Assembly (NCBI GenBank): GCA_947628685.1
Contig: CANRAT010000022.1
Span: 1 to 21,793 of the forward strand
Direction: 5' to 3'
Source of the DNA: an uncultured Bacilli bacterium
GTDB taxonomy: Bacteria; Bacillota_I; Bacilli_A; RF39; UBA660
Length of the DNA: 21,793 nt
Both the position numbers and the translations under genes were made by a program. A model generated the notes under the pieces. The model was not told the origin of the DNA. It worked only from the letters and a program-made list of their open reading frames with translations, and made no database searches. Shown here in pieces: positions 7,879-14,220 of this stretch (position 1 is the first letter of the stretch; each line of letters opens with the position of its first letter).

Positions 7879-8757
7879 ATGATTAAAGAAAAAGAACAAT
7901 TTATTTCATTAAAATTCGATTTACTTTTTAAAAAGGTTTTTGGTAGTGAGGAAGATTTAATTCCAATAAAGAAGTTACTTAAAGAAGTACTAGAAATAGT
8001 ACCTAAAGATATAAAAATACTCAATAGTGAACTAGTAGGTAGACCCTATAAAGATAGAAGTGTTAGAGTAGATTTAGTAGTAGAACTAGAAGATGAAACA
8101 AAAATAAATATAGAAATAAATACCGTAGTAACACAAACCCTTATAGAAAGAAATGTATATTATATGTGTAGGAATATGAGTATGGATGTATCGCCAAAAC
8201 GCATATTAGGAAAAATAAATAGACATATACAAATAAATATGGACTATAGTGGAAATCATAAAGCACCAATAACAAGATATACATTATACGATAAAGATAC
8301 GAAAGATGAATTAACAAATATGTTACAAATAATAAGAATATATATTCCATATTTTAGAGAAAAATGTTATAATAAAGATGTAGAAAAGTTGGATAGTAAG
8401 ACTAAGTTTTTAGGACTCTTTGGAGCAGAAAGTATAGAAGAAGTAAGGAAGTTATGTAGTGGAGATGAAATGATGGAAGATATAGGAAAAAGAATAGATA
8501 AATATAATGATGATCTTGATGTAATAGGTTTGTACCACTATAAATTTATAGAAGAGGAAGTAAAGCAAGAACAACTAGAAGAGGCAACAAAAGAGGGTAT
8601 TTCAGAAGGTATAAAAAAAGGTATTTCAAAGGGAATTGAACAAGGTATTGAATTAACAGCAAAAAATCTACTAAAGAAAAACATGGATATAAACTTTATA
8701 TCAGAAGTAACAGGATTAAGTCTTAAAGAAATTGAAAAGTTAGAGTTAGAGAAATAA
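7879..8757 (+). CDS. Rpn-family PD-(D/E)XK nuclease (recombination-promoting nuclease/putative transposase)
   Basis: Rpn proteins are endonucleases long annotated as transposases and now linked to recombination and phage defence. The 292-aa protein has the N-terminal opening FDLLFKKVFG, the nuclease core DRSVRVDLVVEL (Asp65) and KINIEIN (Glu79), and a C-terminal tail with five Gly-Ile pairs spaced four residues apart (GI at 240, 244, 248, 252 and 256), typical of the family. The third core position, usually Gln in IEIQ, is Asn81 here. GAGAGGAGAG precedes the ATG. There are no terminal repeats around the gene, so I see no evidence that it is itself a mobile element. A terminator overlaps its end, making it monocistronic. 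An internal start with its own ribosome site is described separately. Confidence 0.88.
   Translation: MIKEKEQFISLKFDLLFKKVFGSEEDLIPIKKLLKEVLEIVPKDIKILNSELVGRPYKDRSVRVDLVVELEDETKINIEINTVVTQTLIERNVYYMCRNMSMDVSPKRILGKINRHIQINMDYSGNHKAPITRYTLYDKDTKDELTNMLQIIRIYIPYFREKCYNKDVEKLDSKTKFLGLFGAESIEEVRKLCSGDEMMEDIGKRIDKYNDDLDVIGLYHYKFIEEEVKQEQLEEATKEGISEGIKKGISKGIEQGIELTAKNLLKKNMDINFISEVTGLSLKEIEKLELEK
8470..8757 (+). CDS. Possible internally initiated C-terminal product of the Rpn gene (95 aa)
   Basis: Two consecutive in-frame ATG codons (Met198, Met199) follow a GGAG (8461-8464) at a 5-nt spacing, the right geometry for independent translation. The product would lack the nuclease core and keep the C-terminal helical region with the GI repeats. 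In E. coli RpnA a separately translated C-terminal protein (RpnAS) blocks the toxic full-length enzyme. Here the arrangement is seen but expression is inference. A chance GGAG before an internal Met remains possible. Confidence 0.4.
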   Translation: MMEDIGKRIDKYNDDLDVIGLYHYKFIEEEVKQEQLEEATKEGISEGIKKGISKGIEQGIELTAKNLLKKNMDINFISEVTGLSLKEIEKLELEK

Positions 8758-8770
8758 TCTAACTCTTTTT
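8742..8770 (+). terminator. Terminator of the Rpn gene
   Basis: Perfect 9-bp stem AGAGTTAGA/TCTAACTCT (8742-8750, 8758-8766) with a 7-nt loop, then a T5 tract. The Rpn stop codon (8755-8757) is in the loop. Confidence 0.88.
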
Positions 8771-8848
8771 AGTTCTAATTTTATCTAGTTTTGTCGAATG
8801 TAAAGAAAAAAAATTAAAAGCGTGCTACGATATAGTTGAGGTGATAAG

Positions 8849-8944
8849 ATGAATACAAACTCTCATATTGAAAATGTATTCAATAATATGATAAATGATG
8901 TAAGTTATATTAAACTATCTACTTACCAGGTTAATGGTAAGTAG
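8849..8944 (+). CDS. Candidate 31-aa small protein or leader peptide
   Basis: ATG 8849 is preceded by GAGGTG (8838-8843) at a 5-nt spacing and by an extended -10-like TGCTACGAT (8823-8831). The frame runs 31 codons, beginning MNTNSHIENVFNN, and stops with TAG at 8942-8944, the last base pairs of a strong terminator hairpin. The peptide is hydrophilic with no membrane helix. It lies between the Rpn gene and the separately promoted gpsB. It may be a real small protein, or the unit may be a short RNA whose frame is incidental. I do not recognise the peptide. Confidence 0.4.
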   Translation: MNTNSHIENVFNNMINDVSYIKLSTYQVNGK

Positions 8945-8951
8945 ATTTTTA
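8917..8951 (+). terminator. Terminator of the small-ORF unit
   Basis: Perfect 11-bp stem ATCTACTTACC/GGTAAGTAGAT (8917-8927, 8936-8946) around an 8-nt loop, followed by TTTTATTAT. It separates the small unit from gpsB. Confidence 0.88.
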
Positions 8952-8964
8952 TTATAACAATTAA

Positions 8965-8993
8965 TTGACAAAATATATTTTTTTTGAGATAAT
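8965..8993 (+). promoter_or_regulatory. gpsB-rnpB promoter
   Basis: Perfect -35 TTGACA (8965-8970), 17 nt, then GATAAT (8988-8993) with an upstream TG (8985-8986) making it an extended -10. This is one of the two strongest promoters in the window, as fits a unit reading into RNase P RNA. Confidence 0.8.
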
Positions 8994-9019
8994 TACATTG
9001 AGAAAAGAAGAGGTGTTAT

Positions 9020-9346
9020 ATGTACCAAGATCGTATAGTATTAACTAGTCGTGATATTTTAGAAAAAGAGTTTAAAATAGATACAAGAGGATATAGACCA
9101 CAAGAAGTAGATAGATTTCTTGACCTAATAATAAAAGATTATGAGGAAATGAATTCTATTATTCGAGATTTAGAAAAAGAAAAAAAACAACTTGTAGAGG
9201 ATAATATTAGTTTAAAACAAGAAGTTAGAAATTTAAAAACTAAAATTGATGTGTTAACTGATTCAGATAATGGAGGTAATACCTCTAATGCTGATATGTT
9301 AAGACGTATATCTAAGTTAGAAAAAATAATATATGGAAAAGAATAA
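9020..9346 (+). CDS. gpsB: GpsB cell-division/cell-wall adaptor (DivIVA-like)
   Basis: GpsB is a cytoplasmic adaptor that couples division-site and elongation peptidoglycan synthesis and binds class A penicillin-binding proteins. The 108-aa protein has the DivIVA-type membrane-binding start (LTSRDILEKEFKIDTRGYRPQEVDRFLDLIIKDY, about residues 8-41), a coiled coil to about residue 78, a short linker, and the C-terminal helix LRRISKLEKIIYGKE that makes the trimer in known GpsB. The length is normal and far below DivIVA. GAGGTG precedes the ATG. The stop codon falls inside the first strand of RNase P helix P1, as rnpB follows at once; gpsB next to rnpB is a known Bacillota arrangement. Confidence 0.94.
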   Translation: MYQDRIVLTSRDILEKEFKIDTRGYRPQEVDRFLDLIIKDYEEMNSIIRDLEKEKKQLVEDNISLKQEVRNLKTKIDVLTDSDNGGNTSNADMLRRISKLEKIIYGKE

Positions 9347-9693
9347 TATTAGACAAATGCTGCATTCAAGTAATGTAGAGGAAAGTCCATGCTCACATAG
9401 TCTGTGATGACTATCTGTTCGCGCTAGAGGAAAAAATAACTCTAGGTAGCTTATGCTAACGGCTCTTAAGTAACCTAAGTCTTAGATATGGTTACTAAGT
9501 GTAAAAGTGCCAAAGTGACGAAGAAACTAGAAATAGTGAAAGTGGAACGTGGTAAACCCCGCGAGTGAGAAACCCAAATTTTGGTAGGGGAACCTTGATA
9601 GGGAATAGAACTGATTCGAGGACTAGAAATAGTAGATAAATATTTGTCGCTTCTTTAAGAAGTACAGAACATGGCTTATAAATATTATTTTTT
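9342..9693 (+). ncRNA. rnpB: RNase P RNA, bacterial class B
   Basis: Catalytic RNA that trims tRNA 5' ends. Universal and B-type blocks are readable: GAGGAAAGTCCATGCTC (9378-9394, P4 left side and adjacent), AAAGTGCCAAAGTGACGAAG, GTGGAACGTGGTAAACCCC, GAGAAACCCAAATTTTGG, and the 3' block ACAGAACATGGCTTATA (9664-9680) which completes P4. Helix P1 can be placed as AATAATATT (9342-9350) with AATATTATT (9681-9689), a perfect 9-bp A/U helix followed by a T-run that would also serve as terminator. The total of about 350 nt is shorter than the roughly 400 nt of B. subtilis, with reduced peripheral helices. The 5' end overlaps the gpsB stop by 5 nt if P1 is placed correctly. Confidence 0.95.
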
Positions 9694-9708
9694 AGAATTG
9701 AGGAATTT

Positions 9709-10209
9709 ATGAAGGAAATAGGAGAAAAATTAAAAGAAGCAAGAGAATCTATGGGAATTACTATAGAAGAGGCTGCTTCAGATTTAAAACTTAGACAATC
9801 TCAAATAGAAAACATCGAAGAAGGTAATAAAGAAGCATTTAAAGATGTGTTTTATCTTAAAATGTTTATAAAAAATTATTCTAAGTACTTAGGTCTAGAT
9901 TACGATAAAATGGTAGAAGAGTTTAATGAATATCTATTTGATTTTACTTCTAAAATATCTATAGATGATATAAAAAAAGCAGAAAAAGAGCAAAGAAAAA
10001 AAGAAAAAAAGTTAAAAACAGTTAAGATTTCATCACCATATACAGTTGAAAAAAAACAACAAAAGACAATTCCAAAATTTTTGGTAATAGGTGGTGCTAT
10101 ACTACTATTAGTTATAGTAATATATTTAATAGTTATTGTTTTGATTAAAGATGATGAAGAAATATCAAATACAATTGTAAAAGGAGTTGGTATAAGTGAA
10201 CTTGCCTAA
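9709..10209 (+). CDS. RodZ-like membrane-anchored HTH protein, short form
   Basis: An N-terminal HTH_25/Cro-type domain (residues about 4-70: IGEKLKEARESMGITIEEAA, LKLRQSQIENIEEG) is followed by a charged helical linker (86-120, Lys/Glu-rich) and one membrane helix (121-146). Only about 20 residues are left outside the membrane. RodZ in other bacteria uses the HTH domain to bind MreB and has a C-terminal DUF4115 domain outside; that domain is missing here. The gene overlaps pgsA by 14 nt, matching the ymfM-pgsA neighbourhood of B. subtilis, which supports the RodZ/YmfM identity. The length of 166 aa is well under that of E. coli RodZ (337). The role is probably in cell shape, by family inference. 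Confidence 0.8.
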   Translation: MKEIGEKLKEARESMGITIEEAASDLKLRQSQIENIEEGNKEAFKDVFYLKMFIKNYSKYLGLDYDKMVEEFNEYLFDFTSKISIDDIKKAEKEQRKKEKKLKTVKISSPYTVEKKQQKTIPKFLVIGGAILLLVIVIYLIVIVLIKDDEEISNTIVKGVGISELA

Positions 10210-10798
10210 TAAATTGACACTATTTAGGATAATTCTTTCTATAGTAATTATAATTATTTTACTTGGAGGAAGTTATACTACGTCACTTTTTGGATTTGAA
10301 ATACCAAAACTATTTATAAATGAAACAATTGTTATAGATATGAAATATATAATATCTGGCGTTTTATTCATTATTGCTTCATTAACTGATTTTTTAGATG
10401 GATATATCGCACGTAAATATAATTTAATAACAGATTTTGGTAAATTAATGGATGCTATAGCAGATAAAGTTTTAGTAAATTCAATGCTTATAATTTTATC
10501 CGCACAAGGCTTTATACATCCTATAGTACCTGTTGTTATAGTAATTAGAGATATAGTTGTTAATTCTATTAAAATGCTTGCTGCAAGTAAAGGTAAAGTT
10601 GTTGCTGCAATCAAATCTGGGAAAGTTAAAACTGCTTGTCTTATGTTAGGTATAATTTTAACATTCTTCTATAATTTGCCTTTTGAATTATGGAATATAT
10701 CAGTTGCTAAAGTACTTTTATTTATAGCAACTATATTATCTATAATATCAGGAGTGCAGTATTATAATCTTAACAAATATTTAATTAAAGAAAAATAA
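10196..10798 (+). CDS. pgsA: Phosphatidylglycerophosphate synthase (CDP-alcohol phosphatidyltransferase)
   Basis: Transfers phosphatidyl from CDP-diacylglycerol to glycerol-3-phosphate, the first committed step of phosphatidylglycerol synthesis. The family signature D-x2-D-G-x2-A-R-x8-G-x3-D-x3-D is complete at residues 65-90 (DFLDGYIARK ... GKLMDAIAD). Several membrane helices flank it (about 8-24, 51-65, 93-120, 146-160, 170-192). The start is a GTG at 10196 preceded by AAGGAG (10181-10186), inside the end of the RodZ-like gene. The 200-aa length is typical. Other CDP-alcohol transferases share the motif, but the start MNLPNKLTLFRI and the neighbour favour PgsA. Confidence 0.92.
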   Translation: MNLPNKLTLFRIILSIVIIIILLGGSYTTSLFGFEIPKLFINETIVIDMKYIISGVLFIIASLTDFLDGYIARKYNLITDFGKLMDAIADKVLVNSMLIILSAQGFIHPIVPVVIVIRDIVVNSIKMLAASKGKVVAAIKSGKVKTACLMLGIILTFFYNLPFELWNISVAKVLLFIATILSIISGVQYYNLNKYLIKEK

Positions 10799-10820
10799 TT
10801 ATGGTAACATAATTATTTTT
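10794..10820 (+). terminator. Terminator after pgsA
   Basis: Perfect 10-bp stem AATAATTATG/CATAATTATT (10794-10803, 10808-10817) with a GTAA loop and a following T-run. The pgsA stop (10796-10798) lies in the left arm. Confidence 0.8.
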
Positions 10821-10830
10821 CTTAAAAATG

Positions 10831-10839
10831 TGTTATAAT
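10831..10839 (+). promoter_or_regulatory. Extended -10 promoter of the coiled-coil membrane protein (and tex)
   Basis: TGTTATAAT (TGn plus a perfect TATAAT, 10834-10839) with no recognisable -35. It is followed at once by GGAGTGGAGG (10841-10850), so the leader would be only about 15 nt before ATG 10860. The same nonamer occurs before the M29 aminopeptidase. Confidence 0.65.
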
Positions 10840-10859
10840 TGGAGTGGAGGTTGTTGGTT

Positions 10860-11768
10860 ATGGCAAGGACAAAAAAAGAAATTGAAAAATTAGATATTGA
10901 TAAAGAAGAAATTGTAAAAGAATTAAAAAAAGAACTTAAAGAACAGTTACTAGAAGAAGTAACAAGAAAGATAGATTATGAATCAAAGAAAAGTTTAGAA
11001 AGAGTAGAGAAGAAAATTTTAAAACATAAAAATTTCTCTATATTCTTAAGAAATATAATTATATTAGCCTTATTAGGCATAATTATATATGAATCAAAGA
11101 TTTTATATGATAATAATTTGCTTTTTAAAAATGATAAGGTTAATACTGATATACTAGATGAGGTGAGTAAACAGCCTATTGATAAAGAAGATAGTACCCC
11201 TTCTTTAGATTGGTATAAAGAAAAATATAGTTATTTAATAGATAATATTAAAACTAATCTAGAAGATACTTATTATTTATATAAAAGTAATTACACAATT
11301 GAAAATTTAAATGATGATATTAAACTTAATATGGCTTATCAATTATTAACTAACGAGGATAAAAAGATAGAAAATAGTGTTATAAGCATAGAAAATGACA
11401 AACTAAAAGAAGCATATCTTAAGATATTTAAAACTTTAGATAATTATAAAGAAGTAAATTTTAAAGATAATTGTATTCAGTTTGTATATAATAGTTCATC
11501 AAATATTTATATGGCAATTGATACAACTTGTAGTGTAAATAATGATACATTAATAAGAAATATAGATGATATATATATTAAAGATGATGAACTTGTAATA
11601 GAACTTTCAGTTGGAATTTTAAATAATGATAAATTAAGTAATATTGATGGTACTATAATAGGAGATTATAACAATATAGAACAGTTAAAAGATAAACTTA
11701 ATAAATATACATTCGTATTTGAAAAATCAAATGATAATTATTATATAAAAGAAATAAAAAGGAAATAG
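10860..11768 (+). CDS. Single-pass membrane protein with N-terminal coiled coil, unknown function
   Basis: ATG 10860 is chosen over an upstream TTG (10839) because that TTG overlaps the -10 element and because GGAGG (10846-10850) has a 9-nt spacing to the ATG. In the 302-aa product, residues 1-57 are Lys/Glu-rich and helical, a likely cytoplasmic coiled coil. One membrane helix (about 60-80, FLRNIIILALLGIIIYESK) follows. The rest, about 220 residues, should be outside the cell: an Asn/Asp-rich helical part and then a beta-rich end (DDIYIKDDELVIELSVGIL ... YTFVFEKSNDNYYIKEI). Two Cys in the outer part (NCIQFVYN and TTCSV) could form a disulphide. I do not recognise a family. It is 10 nt ahead of tex and probably co-transcribed with it. 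Confidence 0.75.
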   Translation: MARTKKEIEKLDIDKEEIVKELKKELKEQLLEEVTRKIDYESKKSLERVEKKILKHKNFSIFLRNIIILALLGIIIYESKILYDNNLLFKNDKVNTDILDEVSKQPIDKEDSTPSLDWYKEKYSYLIDNIKTNLEDTYYLYKSNYTIENLNDDIKLNMAYQLLTNEDKKIENSVISIENDKLKEAYLKIFKTLDNYKEVNFKDNCIQFVYNSSSNIYMAIDTTCSVNNDTLIRNIDDIYIKDDELVIELSVGILNNDKLSNIDGTIIGDYNNIEQLKDKLNKYTFVFEKSNDNYYIKEIKRK

Positions 11769-11778
11769 GAGATATATT

Positions 11779-13926
11779 ATGAATGACAATATAATTAAAC
11801 AAATTAGTTTAGATTTAAATATAAATGAATCTCAAACTAAATCAACTTTAAAATTACTTGAGGATGGGAATACCATTCCTTTTATTGCGCGTTATAGAAA
11901 AGAAGTAACAGGTGCATTAGACGAAGAAAAAATAAAGAAAATAGAAGAAGTATATACATATCAAATTAATTTACTTAAAAGAAAAGAAGATGTAATAAGA
12001 TTAATAGATGAAAAAGGACTATTAACAGATGAATTAAAAGAAGAAATTATAAAAGCAACTAAATTAGTAGAAGTAGAAGACTTATATAGACCATTTAAAG
12101 AAAAGAAAAAGACTAAAGCAACAGAAGCGATTAAAAATGGACTAGAAGGACTTGCAAAAGAGATTATGGCATTTCCTACAATTGGAAATATAGATAACAT
12201 TGCAAAAAAATATTTAAATGAAAATGTTAAAACAGTTCCTCTTGCTATTGAAGGTGCAAAATATATAATTGCAGAAAATATATCTGATAATGCCAAATAT
12301 AGAAAGATTATTAGAGATAATACGTATAATTTTGGTACTATAAAAAGTAAATTAAAGAAAAGTGCTAAAGATGAAAATAAAACTTATGATATGTATTATG
12401 ATTATGAAGAAAAAATTAAATTTATAAAACCTCATAGGGTATTAGCGCTCAATAGAGGAGAAAACGAAGGAGTACTTAGCGTATCAATAGAATATGATAA
12501 AAATAGAGTATTAGATTTTTTAGAGAAGAGAATAATAAAAAATGATAAATCTTTTGTAGTAGAAATAGTTAAAGAAGCAATAGAAGATTCATATAAAAGA
12601 CTAATCGCTCCTTCAATAGAAAGAGAAATTAGAAATGATTTAACACTCATAGGAGAAGATTCTGCAATTAGTAATTTTGGTAAAAATTTAGAAGCACTAC
12701 TCTTAACCCCACCTATTAAAGAAAAAAGAGTCTTAGCGTTTGATCCAGGATATATAAATGGGTGTAAATTAGCAGTAATAGATGAAACAGGAAAATATTT
12801 AGATTCAACAGTTATAAAGCCATTTATAAGTAAGGATTCAAGATTAATAGAACAATCTATGATAATAGTTAAAACATTAATAGATAAATATAAAGTAGAT
12901 ATAATAGCTATTGGTAATGGGACTGCATCTAGAGAATCAGAAAAATTTGTATCAGACATGATTAAAAAATATAACTTAAACTGTAAATATGTAATAGTAT
13001 CTGAAGCAGGTGCATCTATTTATAGTGCATCTAGTGTTGCAATAGAAGAATTCCCAGATTTAGCAGTTGAAAAAAGAAGTGCAGTAAGCATTGGAAGAAG
13101 GCTTCAAGACCCACTATCAGAACTTGTTAAAATACCTCCAGAAGGTATAGGAGTAGGTCTTTATCAACACGATCTCTCACCTAAAAAATTAAGTGATAAC
13201 TTAGATTTTATAGTAAGTAAAACTGTAAATAGCGTAGGAGTAAATATAAATACTGCATCTAAATCACTTTTAAAATATGTATCGGGAATAACTAAGAAAA
13301 ATATTGATAAAATAATAGAATATAGGAATTCTAAAGGTAAAATTAAATCTAGAAGAGAAATAGAAAAAATATTAAGTGATAAAGCATATATACAATCAGT
13401 AGGATTTTTAAGAATAACAGATGGTGATAATATACTTGATTCAACAGGAATACACCCAGAAAGTTACGATATAGTAGAAAAACTATTAAAAGAACTTAAT
13501 ATGTCATTAAAAGATATAGGTAGTAAAGAATTAATAGATAAACTAGATAATATTAATTTAGAAGATTATAAGGATAAATTAAATACAGATATATATACAC
13601 TATCTGATATAGTTAAATCCCTAAAAAGTCCAAATAGAGATCCAAGAGATGAAATGCCACAACCAATACTTAAAAGTGATATATTAGAGCTTAAAGATTT
13701 AAAAGTAGGTATGCACCTTCAGGGTACAGTTAGAAATGTAGTAGATTTTGGAGCATTCATAGATATAGGACTTCATGAAGATGGGCTTGTACATATATCT
13801 AAAATAACAGATAAATATATAAAACATCCAAGTGAAGTACTTAGTGTAGGTGATATAGTTGATTGCTATGTAGATGAAATTAAACTAGATAAAAATAAAG
13901 TATCACTAAGTTTAATACAAAAATAG
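11779..13926 (+). CDS. tex: Tex-family S1 RNA-binding protein
   Basis: Tex proteins bind nucleic acid and act in transcription and RNA handling; in several bacteria they affect expression of toxins or other genes, but the mechanism is unsettled. The 715-aa protein shows the whole family layout: helical N-terminal domain with TIPFIARYRKEVTGALDE (about residues 33-50), central helical region, a YqgF/RNase H-like domain (about 318-450, RVLAFDPGYINGCKLAVID), tandem helix-hairpin-helix motifs (about 490-560, VNINTASKSLLKYVSGI), and the C-terminal S1 domain (about 640-713, GTVRNVVDFGAFIDIGLHEDG). AGGAGAT lies about 8 nt before the ATG and overlaps the stop of the gene before it. Full length and intact. 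Confidence 0.96.
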   Translation: MNDNIIKQISLDLNINESQTKSTLKLLEDGNTIPFIARYRKEVTGALDEEKIKKIEEVYTYQINLLKRKEDVIRLIDEKGLLTDELKEEIIKATKLVEVEDLYRPFKEKKKTKATEAIKNGLEGLAKEIMAFPTIGNIDNIAKKYLNENVKTVPLAIEGAKYIIAENISDNAKYRKIIRDNTYNFGTIKSKLKKSAKDENKTYDMYYDYEEKIKFIKPHRVLALNRGENEGVLSVSIEYDKNRVLDFLEKRIIKNDKSFVVEIVKEAIEDSYKRLIAPSIEREIRNDLTLIGEDSAISNFGKNLEALLLTPPIKEKRVLAFDPGYINGCKLAVIDETGKYLDSTVIKPFISKDSRLIEQSMIIVKTLIDKYKVDIIAIGNGTASRESEKFVSDMIKKYNLNCKYVIVSEAGASIYSASSVAIEEFPDLAVEKRSAVSIGRRLQDPLSELVKIPPEGIGVGLYQHDLSPKKLSDNLDFIVSKTVNSVGVNINTASKSLLKYVSGITKKNIDKIIEYRNSKGKIKSRREIEKILSDKAYIQSVGFLRITDGDNILDSTGIHPESYDIVEKLLKELNMSLKDIGSKELIDKLDNINLEDYKDKLNTDIYTLSDIVKSLKSPNRDPRDEMPQPILKSDILELKDLKVGMHLQGTVRNVVDFGAFIDIGLHEDGLVHISKITDKYIKHPSEVLSVGDIVDCYVDEIKLDKNKVSLSLIQK

Positions 13927-13941
13927 AGGATTAACCTCTAT
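13919..13941 (-). terminator. Convergent terminator between tex and the Gly/Tyr-rich gene
   Basis: Stem ATAGAGG/CCTCTAT (13923-13929, 13935-13941) with a 5-nt loop. The T-run follows it on the minus strand (forward A5 at 13919-13923). Both stop codons (13924-13926 plus, 13938-13940 minus) lie in the stem. Confidence 0.65.
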
Positions 13942-14171
13942 CTATAATATGGACCGTAATATGGCGGATAGTAGTAATTATTGTAGTATGGTCTATTATA
14001 TCCTCCATAGAAAAATGGAGAAACTAAACCTCCTGTTATTCCTCCTAGTATAAATGGTCCAAGGAACCCACCACCAATTAATCTATTTTCATTATTATAA
14101 TTTATAGGCATGTTAGGTTTATTATTTAAATAATTATTAAAATTTGGCTTCATTTGATAAGAATTATACAT
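13938..14171 (-). CDS. Small Gly/Tyr/Asn-rich protein, unknown
   Basis: A 77-residue protein with three zones: an Asn/Pro-rich start (residues 1-30), a glycine-spaced hydrophobic segment GGGFLGPFILGGITGGLVSP (33-52), and an aromatic tail made of PYY/NNYYY repeats. There is no clear signal peptide. AAAGGAG precedes the ATG at a 6-nt spacing, and the gene has its own terminator, so it looks genuine despite the low complexity. Tyr/Gly-rich small proteins of this style occur as spore-coat or surface proteins in Bacillota, but I cannot place this one. The glycine pattern allows a membrane-inserting or self-assembling segment. It sits back to back with the M29 aminopeptidase gene. Confidence 0.7.
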   Translation of the reverse strand: MYNSYQMKPNFNNYLNNKPNMPINYNNENRLIGGGFLGPFILGGITGGLVSPFFYGGYNRPYYNNYYYPPYYGPYYR

Positions 14172-14186
14172 AAAAAACTCCTTTCA

Positions 14187-14195
14187 TGTTATAAT
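14187..14195 (+). promoter_or_regulatory. Extended -10 promoter of the aminopeptidase gene, in a 49-bp divergent gap
   Basis: TGTTATAAT (TATAAT at 14190-14195) with no good -35, followed by AAAGGAG (14205-14211). On the other strand the same bases read TATTATAAC, a usable -10 for the divergent 77-aa gene, so the two promoters may share one element. Confidence 0.6.
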
Positions 14196-14220
14196 ATGTA
14201 AAGAAAAGGAGAATGTGATT

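Noticed and set aside
7879..8757. The Rpn gene as a transposase of an insertion sequence
   Set aside because: No flanking inverted repeats or target duplications are visible, and the family is now known as nucleases rather than true transposases.
10273..10614. Minus-strand open frame of 113 codons inside pgsA
   Set aside because: It lies wholly opposite a well-conserved pgsA whose signature motif sits in the same bases.
12432..12959. Long minus-strand open frame inside tex (175 codons)
   Set aside because: It is the antisense shadow of the YqgF region of tex, with Ser/Leu/Ile-rich composition typical of antisense reading and no ribosome site.
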